From positions 17,609,124 to 17,673,123 of the forward strand of contig OX438741.1 of the NCBI GenBank assembly GCA_949316235.1: a stretch of 64,000 nucleotides of DNA, in the 5' to 3' direction. Below, piece by piece: positions 24,001-34,399 of the stretch; the first letter of the stretch is position 1, and the number at the start of each line of letters is the position of its first letter. The notes under the pieces were generated by a model, which worked only from the letters and a program-made list of their open reading frames with translations, was not told the DNA's origin and searched no databases. The DNA comes from Oegoconia quadripuncta (Eukaryota > Arthropoda > Insecta > Lepidoptera > Autostichidae). The position numbers and the translations under genes were made by a program.

Positions 24001-27000
24001 ACACCAACTAAACTAAAACGAGTTTCGGAGTGGTGCCGTCGCATCGTACTGTTCCAGACAGAAAGCGACAGTACTACTTTAAAACTGGTTTTAATTTAGT
24101 TGGTATACATCCGAATCGACACCATTGTCCCTTGAATGACAATTAGTGACTTTGTGTAAGCGACTGCTATGGACAGCAAGTTTATTTTTATATCTTGTAT
24201 TAACATTGTGTATTTCACATTTTTTCCTAAACAAATGCAGATTCTTTCTTACGTACATTAACTTTTTAGTTAGGTATCACATAAGCACCCTCGAAAGTAA
24301 ATTATGGTAACTCGATACGTCTATCCGTTAGAGGTTTCTCACCTTATCCTTACTTCTAGAGCGCGTAATAAATTTACGCTAGCGAGTTCATGGGCAAATC
24401 GACGACAAAAATTTTTTACTTTGTATGACGGCTGACCTTCGGTCGACCTTTACTGGCCCTTCCATTCACGCTTTCATTTTTTTTATATAATAGCAACTAC
24501 TAAACTGCAATGATTCTGCCAAAAACTGGTGTTTGAAGAAGCAAGTGCTTGAGCTAAGAGCCAGCATGTGCAGTCACGTTGCATATCTAAAACAAAAGAA
24601 GTATATGTGGGAACCCGCCTGACTGTGTTGTTTTTTATTTTGAAAACCTAAGTGAGAGAGGGGTTGCGCTGAAAACCAGCGTTGGCAATTGCCATACGAC
24701 ATATTGGCAGCAAATGCTGACGCCACAAATACATTTAATTATATGTTATACCTACGAAATTTTCTGTATTTCTTGGTAATAAATACTTTTCTTTCTTTCT
24801 TTCAACACAAAGACGATCACAATTTATCAGTACATCATAAATTTAAGATGAATAATACGTACATGCGTAAGGAGGGAGCTAAATATTATAGGGCGAGGGA
24901 ATTCGGTGGGGGAAAGGGGAATCTGTTTTTAGGACAATTAAAAAATATATGGTCTAGGGTACCGTCATTTAAACCGCATTCACAAATGGAATTGTTCCTG
25001 GAGTTTGTGGAGATGGACTGGTGTACAGGAGTGACAGAGTCGTAGATGGCAGATGGTAGAACAAGCCTTTTTGTTTATATTGGGTCTTTACCTATGAAAT
25101 TGGAGTTTTTTTTTTCGTTAATCATATGTACCAATCCCTGCGATTTTCAAAGCTATATCCAAAATTGTTTTTTATTTGGAAAATGGAATATTATTTCAAG
25201 GTTTCACATGAAATATTTTTTTAATTTCTGGGCTAAATCACATAATAAAAAAAATTTGAACAGAGCTCTTTTCATCTGCTTCCCGTAATCATGTCTTAGA
25301 TTCGCTGAAACTTTTATAAAGCGGTTACTTTTAAAAATTAACGCTGCCTATACTTAAATTAATGTTATCCAATAATACACACAAAGTTAGCTAAAGGATT
25401 TGCCGTTCCCAAAAAATAATCAAAAATGTTTGTTGGGAGAAAACAGTCTTAATGAAATTCTTCATACAAAACGCCAATTTCACTTCACTTACTTCAACCA
25501 TGGTTTTATACATACTTGTCATGGTTGGTTGGATTTCCCCACAGTGTTTCCCTTTGATTAGTTTGGAGGAAGCCCATTCCAAACTCCACTCTCTAGTTAA
25601 TTCTTGCTGAAGCACAAAAGTCGTGAAGATAGAGCCTGTAATGGTCGAGAGACACTTTCATTATTATTACGTTGTTTTCTTTTGTTATTCTCCTTACCCT
25701 CATGGTAAGATATGCCCAAACAACCTTAACGTACCTCTTTCTATCTTACTACGTCCTATTGCACGTTTCGTTTTTTTTTAATGCACGACGGGTTCGTACT
25801 TGACCTCAATCACACCTGATGTTAAGTGAAGATGAGGTCGAAGCGTACTGACAACCGGAACACCGGAACATTGCTGCTTGGCGGCCGATTTAGATAAGAT
25901 GGTGGTAGCTAGCCAGGCGAACATTTAAAATGCCCTACCACCAACCAAACCGAGTACTTAAACATGTACCCCGCTGGGGATCGAACCCGCGACCTCCGAA
26001 TCGTAAACCCAATGTTGTTTACATTGAGCCACGGAGGCCTTTCTCTAATAACTACGAACTACGATTTTGCATATACCATAAACAGGTAACCTTGAGTATA
26101 TTACTCAACAAATAGTATAAACTCTTATCTCTCGATAAGATAGATTTATCACTAGGCAGTTTATTTCATCCCATTTATAGATATCAAAGTTTATTTGCCT
26201 CAAAAATCTTAGTCCTGACTGACTGACCCAGAAATTATTTCACATCCCCAAATCTATAGTGATGATAAGTACTTAAATACTGAGAAACTTACTAAGGCGT
26301 TTTGAATTTATACTCTACTAGCTTTGCGCCCGCGACTTCGCCTGCGTGGAATGACTTTATCGTGGATTTTTTTATTTATTTATTTATTTTCAATTTGTTT
26401 TTATTTTTTTGGTTTCATTCTCTCCTTTAGGAGAAGGCAAAGGGATCTAGCCCATAACAGCCATGTCTGATTTCTCTTATTTTTTCAGTTTGTAAGTCAG
26501 TCTCAGTCAAAACAAGTAATTCGTCGTATACTTGGTGTATACAGAGTCTAGTCACGGTCAAGTCATTCTTCAGTAAAGTGGCAGAATGCTTTACAAAAGA
26601 TTTTGGCGGCTTCTTGTGGGAACTCGAAAGCTCCCTTACGCACTTTAATTTACACTTCCCTTCACTTGTACACCATCACTAACGTTTGCTGCACAATATT
26701 CTGCCATTATTAAGCTTCAAAAGTTAGAATGCACAAATTATAAGATTTATAAAGAAAAATGCTACTTCACTCGCCGAGTTCCCGCCAAAAAGCCCAATTT
26801 GTTTTTATATGTAACACACTGACATACACAACACATACAAACAGAATATTTGAGGCTCTCGATCAGTCAATAGATGTACACATTCACATTATCCCTCTTT
26901 CAATCACACATTATTCGATCGCGATTCATTCGTTCAGTCCTGTCAAGAACGAGTCGGTCATTCGAATATTGACCACAGCTGTGAGCGGACGCAATTAGAC

Positions 27001-30000
27001 TAACTCAGTGAAATTAAAGTCATAAATCGTTGAATATAACTAGTTTTCTTGAATATCCATCTGGGCGTCACATATATATCTTTAATTTGTTTATCATGTA
27101 AGAACTAACTACTTTGTCGGGCTAAAAAATGTGTTATTTTTCGTCGTTCATCGAAATCTGTACAATAAACAAACATTAGATTACTTACCCCAAAAAACCG
27201 TATTAAATACAGTAATCGAAAAATACATGTAAAAATACGATAAATAAATATCCTTTGACTACACACCGCGCCATCGATTCTTTTTTTTTTTATCCACAAC
27301 GGGTTAGCACTTGACCTCAATCACACCTGATGTTGAGGATGAGGCCGAAGGTGGTAGCGTACTGACCCGGAAACCCCATATTATTTGAGGGACTGGCTAT
27401 CTTATCTCTGACAACCGGAACACAAAAATGCTTTTAACATTCCTGACGACCTGTTTGGTGTAGTGGTTAGCAACTCTGCCCACTATACCAAAAGGTTGCG
27501 GGTTCGAATCCCGCTAGGGGCATATTGTTTGTGTGATGAATATGGACATGTGTACCCGAGTTATGGATGTTTTCATTTATAATAAGTATTTATTTACAAA
27601 AAAAAAATATATTTATGTAGTATATCAACCATCTGGTATCCACAACACAAGCCTATAGTTGCTTACTGTGGAACTAGATGGCGTTGTGTGTATGTCTAAG
27701 GATATTTATTTATTTATTCCTGTTTGGCGGCAGATTTAGATAAGATGGTGGATAGCTAGCCAGGCGGACGTTTAATATGCCCTACCACCAACCAAACCGA
27801 GTACTAAATATCTACCCCGCGGTTAAAAACATTTCCACACTAAGCAACTAGGCTTGTATTAGATTATACCAGATGGTTGATACGCTTCACAAATATGTTT
27901 TTTTATTATAAATGAAAACATCCAGAACTCGGGCACACATGCAGTGCAGTAGGGTGCACAGTGTTGACAGACTAATAAAATATGTTATTATACAGAGTGG
28001 AAAGTTTCAATGGGGCAGCCAAGGGAGGTACCTTAATCGTTGCAGCTACAAGAAATTGGTCTTAGGAGACTATCCATAATTTTTCAAAAAAATTTCATTC
28101 CGTTCAGAATTTGAGCTCATTTTTGGAAAAAATAATAACTAAAAGCACCTACTCGCAAAAGCACACCACACGCAATCAGATTTTGACATAAGCAACAAAA
28201 GAAAGTACGCATTATAAAAAGAAAACAAAGTTCGAAATTTAAAGCTTATTTGAATTTGAACTAGGTAGGTAAGTAAATCTTTTTTCAGAAAACTATCGAA
28301 GTTACGTAAGTTCCAAGTGAAACAAAATTAATTGACTGCATATGTATGGGAAAAGTTTTTGATTTCTAACTTTTCTAGTACTGAAACTTCAGTTGGTCCC
28401 ATGGAACTTTTTCATCAGCATACGAAACAGGATCGATTAGCATCAAAAATTTTTTGTGAGAAATGGTAATTTTCTTGCTAACCGTACATTTTTTTGAAAA
28501 TCTGTGAATGGGAATGAAATTTTTTTGAAAAATTATGGATAGTCTCCTAAGACCAATTTCTTGTAGCTGCAACGATTAAGGTACCTCCCTTGGCTGCCCC
28601 ATTGAAACTTTCCACCCTGTATAAGAAAAAATACAACTACAAAACTTGACGACCTGTTTGGTGTAGTGGTTATAAATTCTGCTGCTATACCAAAAGGTCG
28701 CGGGGTCGAATCCCGCTACGGGCGTAGGCTTATATGATGAATACAGACTTGTGTTCCCGAGTTTTGGATGTTTTTCATTTATATGTGTATTTATTTACAA
28801 AAAAAAAGTATTTGTGTAGATTATCAACCATCTGGTAACTATAATACAAACCTAGTTGCTTAGTGTGGAACTAGATGGCGCTGTGTGTATTAATAAGAAA
28901 AATAGCAATGCTTGCAACTGTTTAAAATATTCATATCCATACTGATACTCATAAGAATCAGCTGTCTTGACAATGGATTTCGAGGAAAGCTTACAATTTG
29001 CACTGCTAATCTACTTATCTGGAGAGCACGCCACTGCATGTCCATATTCCATACAAATATATGCTCCTAGTGGGATTCGAACCCACCACCTCTCGGCATA
29101 GCGGTCAATCTCTAACCGCTACACCAAACAGTTTTTTTTTAATAATAATTTTTATGGCTCTGGAAGCGTGTCCTTTTAAGCTACACCAAACAGGTTGTCA
29201 CGATGTTGCCAGCTCGCACTCTAAATAATAGAATGCGTAGCGGAACGACAGCTTTGATTGATGTAAAACTCCTTATTCCAGACTATGCAGCAGATGTGCC
29301 CAGGATCCCTGAAGATCACCCTGCGAGCGCTGCAGCGCGGCGCTCAGCTAGAGCTTGGGCAGTGTCTCCGCATGGAGTACCGCCTGGCCTGCCGCGCCAC
29401 CACCAACCACGATTTCCCTGAAGGTACGATTACTGTTACCTAAGCAACTACTACACCAAATTGCAATAAACTATTCCATTATATTCAGCTTCCCGGCACC
29501 GATTTAAGGTGGCAATTACAGACCATTTACCCTCACATAAATCTTAATATTAAATTATGATCATGGAACCCGAGATGCTTACTGGTGAAGAGTAAACATA
29601 AGTATGCCCCTCACGCTATCCAACTTGGCCCTCGCATGCAATCTATGGGTTTCAGCCGGAGTCTACAATCCCTCCTGCTCAAATTCCATAACCAACTTCT
29701 TATTAAGTCACCGACTCACCGGATTCTTCAAGAGAGTCTGTGATAATGGTAACAGTCACTCACGATGGTTGATGTGATAAGTGGTGGTAGCAATATGATT
29801 GTTCATTTTGATTTTTTTTCTCTTTTTTTTTATGCACAACGGGTTGGTACTTGACCTATCGAAATCACACTTGACGTTAAGTGAAGATGAAGTCGAAGGT
29901 GGAAGCGTACTGACCCGGAAACCCAACACTTTTGGGGGATCTCACAATCTCCATTATTACTGTACTACTGATATTACTGTCAACGTCGTCACCGCGCCAT

Positions 30001-30647
30001 TTCCGGTGATACCAGCGCCATCAGTATCACTTCTCGTACAAACCGCGCACCATGGTAGTTATAAGACTTTGAAAATTACAAGTTCCGTCGTTAATATTAT
30101 CGATATCCGTGACATATACAGGGTGAATTTGAATTCGTGTAATTCCCGTTAACTGATGACGCCACTCTTAATTACAAACAACTTTCCCCAAGGAACCTTA
30201 GTTGAATACGATCAAAAAATTTTCAATACAAAGTATACCATTTTGAAACCACCGTATGGAAAGCCAATAATCAAGATTGGCGTCACCAGTTAATGGGAAT
30301 TATACGAATTCAAATTCACCCTGTGTGTAAGTTACGATGCACGGCTACGCCTAATATCTTATTCGTCATTCGTATTCGTCTTCAGATGGCTTATTGTTCT
30401 CACTTTGTTTATAAATGTTGCGAACCCCCGAATATAACGTCTCGTGAACAGTATAAAGTTTCAGGAAGAAATATACTAAACTTTCTGTTCTTTTTGTACA
30501 GGTGTTCGCGCCCTTCTGATAGACAAGGACAACAACCCGCAGTGGAACCCCAAGACTCTGGCTGAGGCGACCGACGACTATGTGGAGAGTTTCTTCAAAA
30601 AGTTGCCAGAGGAGCAGGAACTTCAGTTTTTCGATTCCAAGCTTTAG
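21097..30647 (+). CDS. Hibch: 3-hydroxyisobutyryl-CoA hydrolase, mitochondrial
   Basis: This crotonase-fold thioesterase hydrolyses 3-hydroxyisobutyryl-CoA in mitochondrial valine breakdown. Coding exons are 21097-21637, 22784-23058, 29282-29423 and 30502-30647 (TAG at 30645-30647). They sum to 1,104 bp and 367 residues, close to the usual family length. The N-terminus [20 protein letters not shown] is rich in Arg and Ser, as expected of a mitochondrial presequence. The motif [10 protein letters not shown] forms the first oxyanion-hole loop. [18 protein letters not shown] and [20 protein letters not shown] carry the second oxyanion loop and the catalytic Glu/Asp region. The C-terminal [15 protein letters not shown] is characteristic. 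For exon 3 I chose the acceptor ending at 29281, giving [17 protein letters not shown] downstream CAG acceptor would drop a few residues. Intron 2 (23059-29281) is swollen by mobile elements. Confidence 0.94.
22016..22178. mobile_element. MITE family GGTGTCGATTCGG, copy 1 in HIBCH intron 1
   Basis: CAATGGTGTCGATTCGGATG at the left and its inverted partner CATTG-side at the right enclose a body sharing AAACTGGTTTTAG-type blocks with copy 2. The rest of intron 1 (21,638-22,783) shows nothing recognisable. Confidence 0.75.
23700..24290 (-). mobile_element. LINE C-terminal/3' fragment in HIBCH intron 2, split by a MITE
   Basis: The block shares AAGCGTATACATTG...TGTCCCTTGAATGAC, GTGACTTTGTRTAAGCGACT and downstream sequence with the minus-strand LINE copy at 32,755-32,910. 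A TIR element at 23,985-24,123 interrupts it. Confidence 0.65.
23985..24123. mobile_element. MITE family GGTGTCGATTCGG, copy 2 (with empty-site comparison)
   Basis: Ends GGTGTCGATTCGGATGTACA and its inverted partner (ATACATCCGAATCGACACC) enclose about 100 bp. The LINE copy at 32,755-32,910 shows the uninterrupted site TATACATTGTCCC, while here it reads TATACATT-element-ATTGTCCC, implying an ATT target duplication. Confidence 0.8.
25771..26040 (-). mobile_element. SINE-A, minus strand, with internal deletion
   Basis: It runs from a T-run at 25,771 to the tRNA-like head (CATTGAGCCACGGAGGC) at about 26,040. The GATAAGATAGCCAG section is missing. It lies in HIBCH intron 2. Confidence 0.8.
26475..26795 (+). 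mobile_element. Dispersed ~320-bp repeat, copy 2
   Basis: Collinear with 11,735-12,085. Just upstream, at 26,318-26,360, lies CTAGCTTTGCGCCCGCGACT, which on the minus strand resembles a Helitron 3' end (short hairpin then CTAG before T). Confidence 0.6.
27281..27836 (-). mobile_element. SINE-A, minus strand, split by a SINE-B insertion
   Basis: The 3' half (27,281-27,445) and 5' half (27,716-27,836) of one SINE-A copy are separated by a complete SINE-B. A 7-bp duplication, ATTCCTG, at 27,439-27,445 and 27,716-27,722 marks the insertion. The tRNA-like head is truncated. Confidence 0.8.
27446..27715 (+). mobile_element. SINE-B nested in SINE-A
   Basis: A complete copy with standard head, box B and body, bounded by ATTCCTG duplications inside a SINE-A. 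Confidence 0.85.
27993..28619. mobile_element. 627-bp TIR element (CAGRGTGGAAAG ends)
   Basis: Terminal inverted repeats of over 100 bp start CAGAGTGGAAAGTTTCAATG and CAGGGTGGAAAGTTTCAATG (inverted). They stay paired through GGGGCAGCCAAGGGAGGTAC and TTAATCGTTGCAGCTACAAG. TATA lies on both outer sides. The interior has no convincing protein. It sits in HIBCH intron 2. Confidence 0.8.
28649..28893 (+). mobile_element. SINE-B in HIBCH intron 2
   Basis: Head ACGACCTGTTTGGTGTAGTG, degenerate box B (GGGGTCGAATCCCGC) and a body ending GATGGCGCTGTGTGT. It follows the 627-bp TIR element. Confidence 0.8.
29820..29945 (-). mobile_element. SINE-A 3' fragment in HIBCH intron 3
   Basis: A T-run then ATGCACAACGGGTTGGTACT and GTTAAGTGAAGATGAAGTCG, the reverse complement of the SINE-A tail. 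Confidence 0.65.
30119..30323. mobile_element. 205-bp MITE with CAGGGTGAATTTGAATTCG ends
   Basis: The left end CAGGGTGAATTTGAATTCGT pairs with the right end over about 45 bp, through AATTCCCGTTAACTG and GACGCCA (with mismatches). It lies in HIBCH intron 3. Confidence 0.75.
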
Positions 30648-31054
30648 TTATCGTAGTGATACCTAACAAATTCTAAGCAGGGTTCTTTTTTAATTGAATT
30701 TACAAGAATTACCAGTTCAGTTATATAGCGTTCTTTACGTCAACTAGATGAGTGATTAGTTGCTGATATTTTATGTAACTATGGTAGCAATTGCTTGGCA
30801 CAAGCTTCAAACTAAAGTTAGATTATAATAGACTATCCTTTTTTGTCTTTGACCACAAAAAAAAAACGATATGACAGTTTCGTCATATCACCTTATTTCT
30901 TACAAATCACATCGTCAAAGGTTCGACCCGCCCAGACGAAACATAATTATCGAAATCGGTAAACGATTGCCGAAAATATTGGGTTGAACAATACAATACC
31001 AATACACTTTATTGCACAAGAGGAGAATATACCTACTTGAAAAGAAACATAGAA

Positions 31055-31372
31055 CCTTATCTTATCTAAAAGCAATGTTTAATAGCATTGTTGTGTTCCG
31101 GTTGTCAGAGATAAGGTAGCCAGTCGCCCCAAATATGTTGGGGTTTCCAGCCCGATTATGTAACTTCATCGGTATTGTCTTCGATTACGTTGACCAATAA
31201 GAAGCCGTCAAATTGCCGAGCGAGCAATGAGTCAACCAATCACATGTCAGAACGAAACCGATGACGATAAAGTTATGTAATAGAACTCCGGGTCAGTACG
31301 CTTCCACCTTCGACCTCATCTTCACTTAACATCAGTTGTGATTGAGGTCAAGTACGAACCCGTCGTGCATAA
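31055..31372 (+). mobile_element. SINE-A 3' portion split by a small TIR element
   Basis: SINE-A body sequence flanks the insert at 31,151-31,289 and ends in GTCGTGCATAAAAAAA. Confidence 0.65.
31151..31289. mobile_element. Small TIR element inserted in a SINE-A copy
   Basis: The SINE-A text GGGTTTCC...GGGTCAGTACG is split here. The insert begins AGCCCGATTATGTAACTTCA and ends AAAGTTATGTAATAGAACTC, giving imperfect inverted ends, with TCC on both sides. Confidence 0.55.
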
Positions 31373-32286
31373 AAAAACCTCCTTGTCTGAAGTCGGTTCA
31401 AAGGAACAAGTCTAAATTTAGTTTCAGCCTGTACCAATCGAAACATCACCAGCGCCCGTAGCATGACACCGCAATAAAGGTTTATGTCGTGTGAGATAAT
31501 ATTTGTCCTGCTCATTCGCTTGGACGAAATATACAACTATCCCACTCTCACGCACGTTGCGTGCGACAAACGATGTCGTGCTACGCAGACTGTATCACAT
31601 ACAACCCTGTTCTATTAATTAAGTAGAAATGAAGCCATGGTAGATATTAACGTTTTTTTTTTATATTTTAAATTCCATATAGGAAAGAATGTTAGCTATA
31701 GTAAGTCGTAAAATTAAATCTAAGCCAAATATGTACGTATTGTTGAAATTGTTATTCATTTTTATCGATTATACGAAGTAAAAAAAAAATATTTTTATAT
31801 ATATTTACATATGGTTCAACTGTCGTCATAGACAATAAAATATTAACGCATTTATTTTTCCTTTTTTTTTTATTAAAATGTACTGTAGCTTTTTAGGTGC
31901 TCTTTAATGTATTTTGCATGAGACAGTGTGTACAATATTAAATATTGTGATAATGTTGCTTATTGAGACTGGAAACTTTATCAATTAAAGTGCATATTAT
32001 GTTTCAGATCTGTTTTATTACAAGCTTTTATTTTTTAATTGGAATGCGAAAAAAAAGTTGGATTAACGTCTTTAAGCTAGAATAAAGATGCTGTGTGGTT
32101 TCGGCACGTAAAAAGAATAGAAGTAACCTGTCTCTTCTCGTGGGTGTTGTAAAAGTTGACTATGGGACTTGCCACCAAATAACACCTGTTTGCTCAGTGA
32201 TGTGGTTGGTGGTAGGGCATTTTAAAATGCCCGCCTGGCTCGCTACCACCGCCTTATCTAAATCTGCTAAAATGTTAATAGCATTT

Positions 32287-32940
32287 TTCTAAAAGTCTAA
32301 AAGTGGCGCCAATAATAGAGAAGTTGAGGAGTAATAGGTTAGCATGTTTTGGGCACGTTATGAGGAGGGATGAAAGTTCAAATTTTAAATTCAATTCAAA
32401 TTCAAATTGAAAAATGTTTTATTTCGTAAGTTATAAGAATAACATTTGAAATCGTCTTGTCATACAGTTATCGCTCATTCACTAGGCAGTCTCCCCAGAG
32501 AAGAACAAGCAAGAAACTCAGGGGTTGCTCTTTTTAAATAAGCCAATACAAATACAATTCGGAATAATTGTTAAATTTATGATTCGACAAAGAAAAATAA
32601 GAATAGAATTTACTGGATATTGCCGAGCGGTTCATGTCCACGCATTCTTATCATCCAGATAGTCAGAAATTTTATAATAGCCTTTGGATGTGCCAAAGGC
32701 TATTATAAAGTTTCTGTTTAATGGTTGTTTTAAAGTTATTTAAAGGCAAATTTTGAATGTCTACCGGAACCTTATTATAAAAGCGTATACATTGTCCCTT
32801 GAATGACTTAGTGACTTTGTATAAGCGACTGCTATGGGCAACAAGTTTATTTTTATATCTTATATTTATATTGTGTATTTCACAATTTTTCCTAAACAAA
32901 TGTAGATTCTTTCTGTAAAAGGCAGGCACGTAACAAGACG
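32287..32940. mobile_element. LINE fragments: plus-strand RT tail and minus-strand RT C-terminus
   Basis: 32,287-32,376 (+) reads VAPIIEKLRSNRLACFGHVMRRDE, a reverse-transcriptase C-terminal motif (xxLRWxGHVMRRDE type). A second scrap, WFRHVKRIE, is at about 32,095. From 32,380 to 32,940 the minus strand encodes RYKNKLVAHSSRLYKVTKSF, then RFYNKVPVDIQNLPLNNFKT, the C-terminus of another non-LTR element. Another copy of that second element is at 23,800-24,290. Confidence 0.7.
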
Positions 32941-33119
32941 AGTATTAAGTATGAATATGCAATTAATCAGCTTGCTTTGTCACATTATTGATAACGTGCG
33001 GGAACACGACAGTTACGTTTAGCACGTGATAGATGGGGCGTTATAAAATACATTTCTTTTTGCTAACCACTACACCAAACAGGTCGTATAAACAAATGGT
33101 CAATAAATAGAGACTGGGA

Positions 33120-33855
33120 TCAAAGTATTTATCCAAAACACGACCGGTGATTACTGAACGTCCATTAGTGGGCCAACTCCTCATATTCTAATATCACCTG
33201 GAAATTATGGTAACATTTGATTTACAAAACGAAGTTCATAAAACGAGAATGCGGCCCTGGCAAAAATTAATAACCTAAATACTAAGCGGTCAGGAAATCC
33301 AGTACCTAGATAACATATAATTAATTTAAATATGCTACTTAAATCAATTAATCTAAAAGCAAAGATCTATAACAAAGCAACGAATAGAGTACGATACGCC
33401 TATTAAAACTTCAAAAATGTTTTGTAATTATAGCTACGAACTGAAGATTTAAAAAGCCGCCGTTAGTAAAATTTCTTGTACACAAAATTGTTATAGAAAT
33501 ATGCATTGTATATAAAATTTACAAAGGCGAGCTTAACTCCGATAGAGTTTTCTACCAACAAACCTTAGAGATCCATAGTGTTTATTAGATTGGGCAGAAA
33601 ATAGTGTGCACAACATTTGAAAATTAATTTATAAAAAATAATATATATAAATAAATACCAAAAAAAATACTAAATAAGTAAATAACATTAATATACGAAG
33701 TATAAATAAGTATCTTATACATTATCAATGGTAAATAATTACTATAATACTGAGGAGAAATCATAAAGACAAATAATTTACATCTAGGTAAGAAAGTATT
33801 AAGGCTATGTTCCATCAAACATGGCAAGAAGCGTGTCACAAGCACCCGATTTCGC
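33120..33855 (+). repeat. Direct duplication upstream of OR1 (copy 1)
   Basis: This block aligns collinearly with 50,085-50,980. Shared segments include ACGAGAATGCGGCYCTGGCA, GTAACATATAATTAATTTA-type blocks, ATTATAGCTACGAACTGAA and the end block CTATGTTC...ACATGGCAAG. It lies about 3.3 kb before the OR1 start, and copy 2 lies about 3.2 kb before the OR2 start. Confidence 0.8.
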
Positions 33856-33920
33856 AAAACAAAACCGTTTTCAAAGCGGTTCCATTTGGGGCTAGGTACA
33901 ATACCGCAGAGACACACACA

Positions 33921-34147
33921 AGCTGGTTGATGGTAGGGCATTTTAAATGTCCGCCTGGCTAGGTGCCACCATCTTATCTAAATCTGTCGCTAAGCAAGCA
34001 ATGTTAATAGCATTGTTGTGTTCCTGTTGTCAGAGATAAGATAGCCAGTCAGCCAAATAAAATGGGGATTCGGGTCATTACGTTTCCACCTTCGGCATCA
34101 TCTTCACTTAACATCTGATGTGATTGAGGCTAAGCTGTTGTGCATAA
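33921..34147 (+). mobile_element. SINE-A 3' portion
   Basis: The body from TTGATGGTAGGGCATTTTAA to GTTGTGCATAAATAA is present and the tRNA-like head is missing. It lies between the OR1 upstream duplication and the orphan OR exon. Confidence 0.7.
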
Positions 34148-34209
34148 ATAACTAATTGTTATCTATTTGTACGTATTACAAGTAATGAAGAAAACAATAA
34201 TGTCATTAC

Positions 34210-34321
34210 CTGACCGAGCAGCATTGCAAATAGCAGTAACTGTCTCACGCGCATCACTCCTTTTCAGTGACAGACAGCGGTGCCAGCCTGAGAAGTATAT
34301 CGCCGTCGGAAGGTTAGCTGC
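34210..34321 (-). pseudogene. Orphan, frameshifted copy of odorant receptor exon 5
   Basis: Read on the minus strand, this block matches OR1 exon 5 (GCAGCTAACCTTCCGACGGC..., encoding NLPTAIYFSGWH). It has a matching acceptor side (34322-34323) and GTAATG donor. Flanking intron sequence is also homologous (34322-34400 against about 40,610-40,760 inverted). Between the FSGWHRC codons and the GATGCGCGTGAGACA block the copy carries four extra bases, which breaks the frame. No other OR exon lies nearby on this strand, so it is an inverted relic. Confidence 0.85.
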
Positions 34322-34399
34322 CTGTATAATTATGTTAGTGTAAATATAGGTTTAGCTAAGTGTCTACATAATTATACACCATGGGTCAGATCAATGAAA

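Larger units (their letters stand above)
30648..33119. other. Intergenic region after HIBCH
   Basis: Holds the HIBCH 3' UTR (end uncertain), a LINE tail (30,990-31,040), a split SINE-A (31,055-31,372), a SINE-A scrap at 32,195-32,290, the LINE fragments at 32,287-32,940 and a minus-strand SINE-B head scrap at 33,059-33,085. No gene is seen. Confidence 0.5.

Noticed and set aside
24689..25045. 118-codon open frame in HIBCH intron 2
   Set aside because: No recognisable domain, AT-driven codon use, located inside an intron amid repeats.
29799..30152. 117-codon open frame in HIBCH intron 3
   Set aside because: Spans a SINE-A fragment and the end of a MITE, so it is a chance frame.
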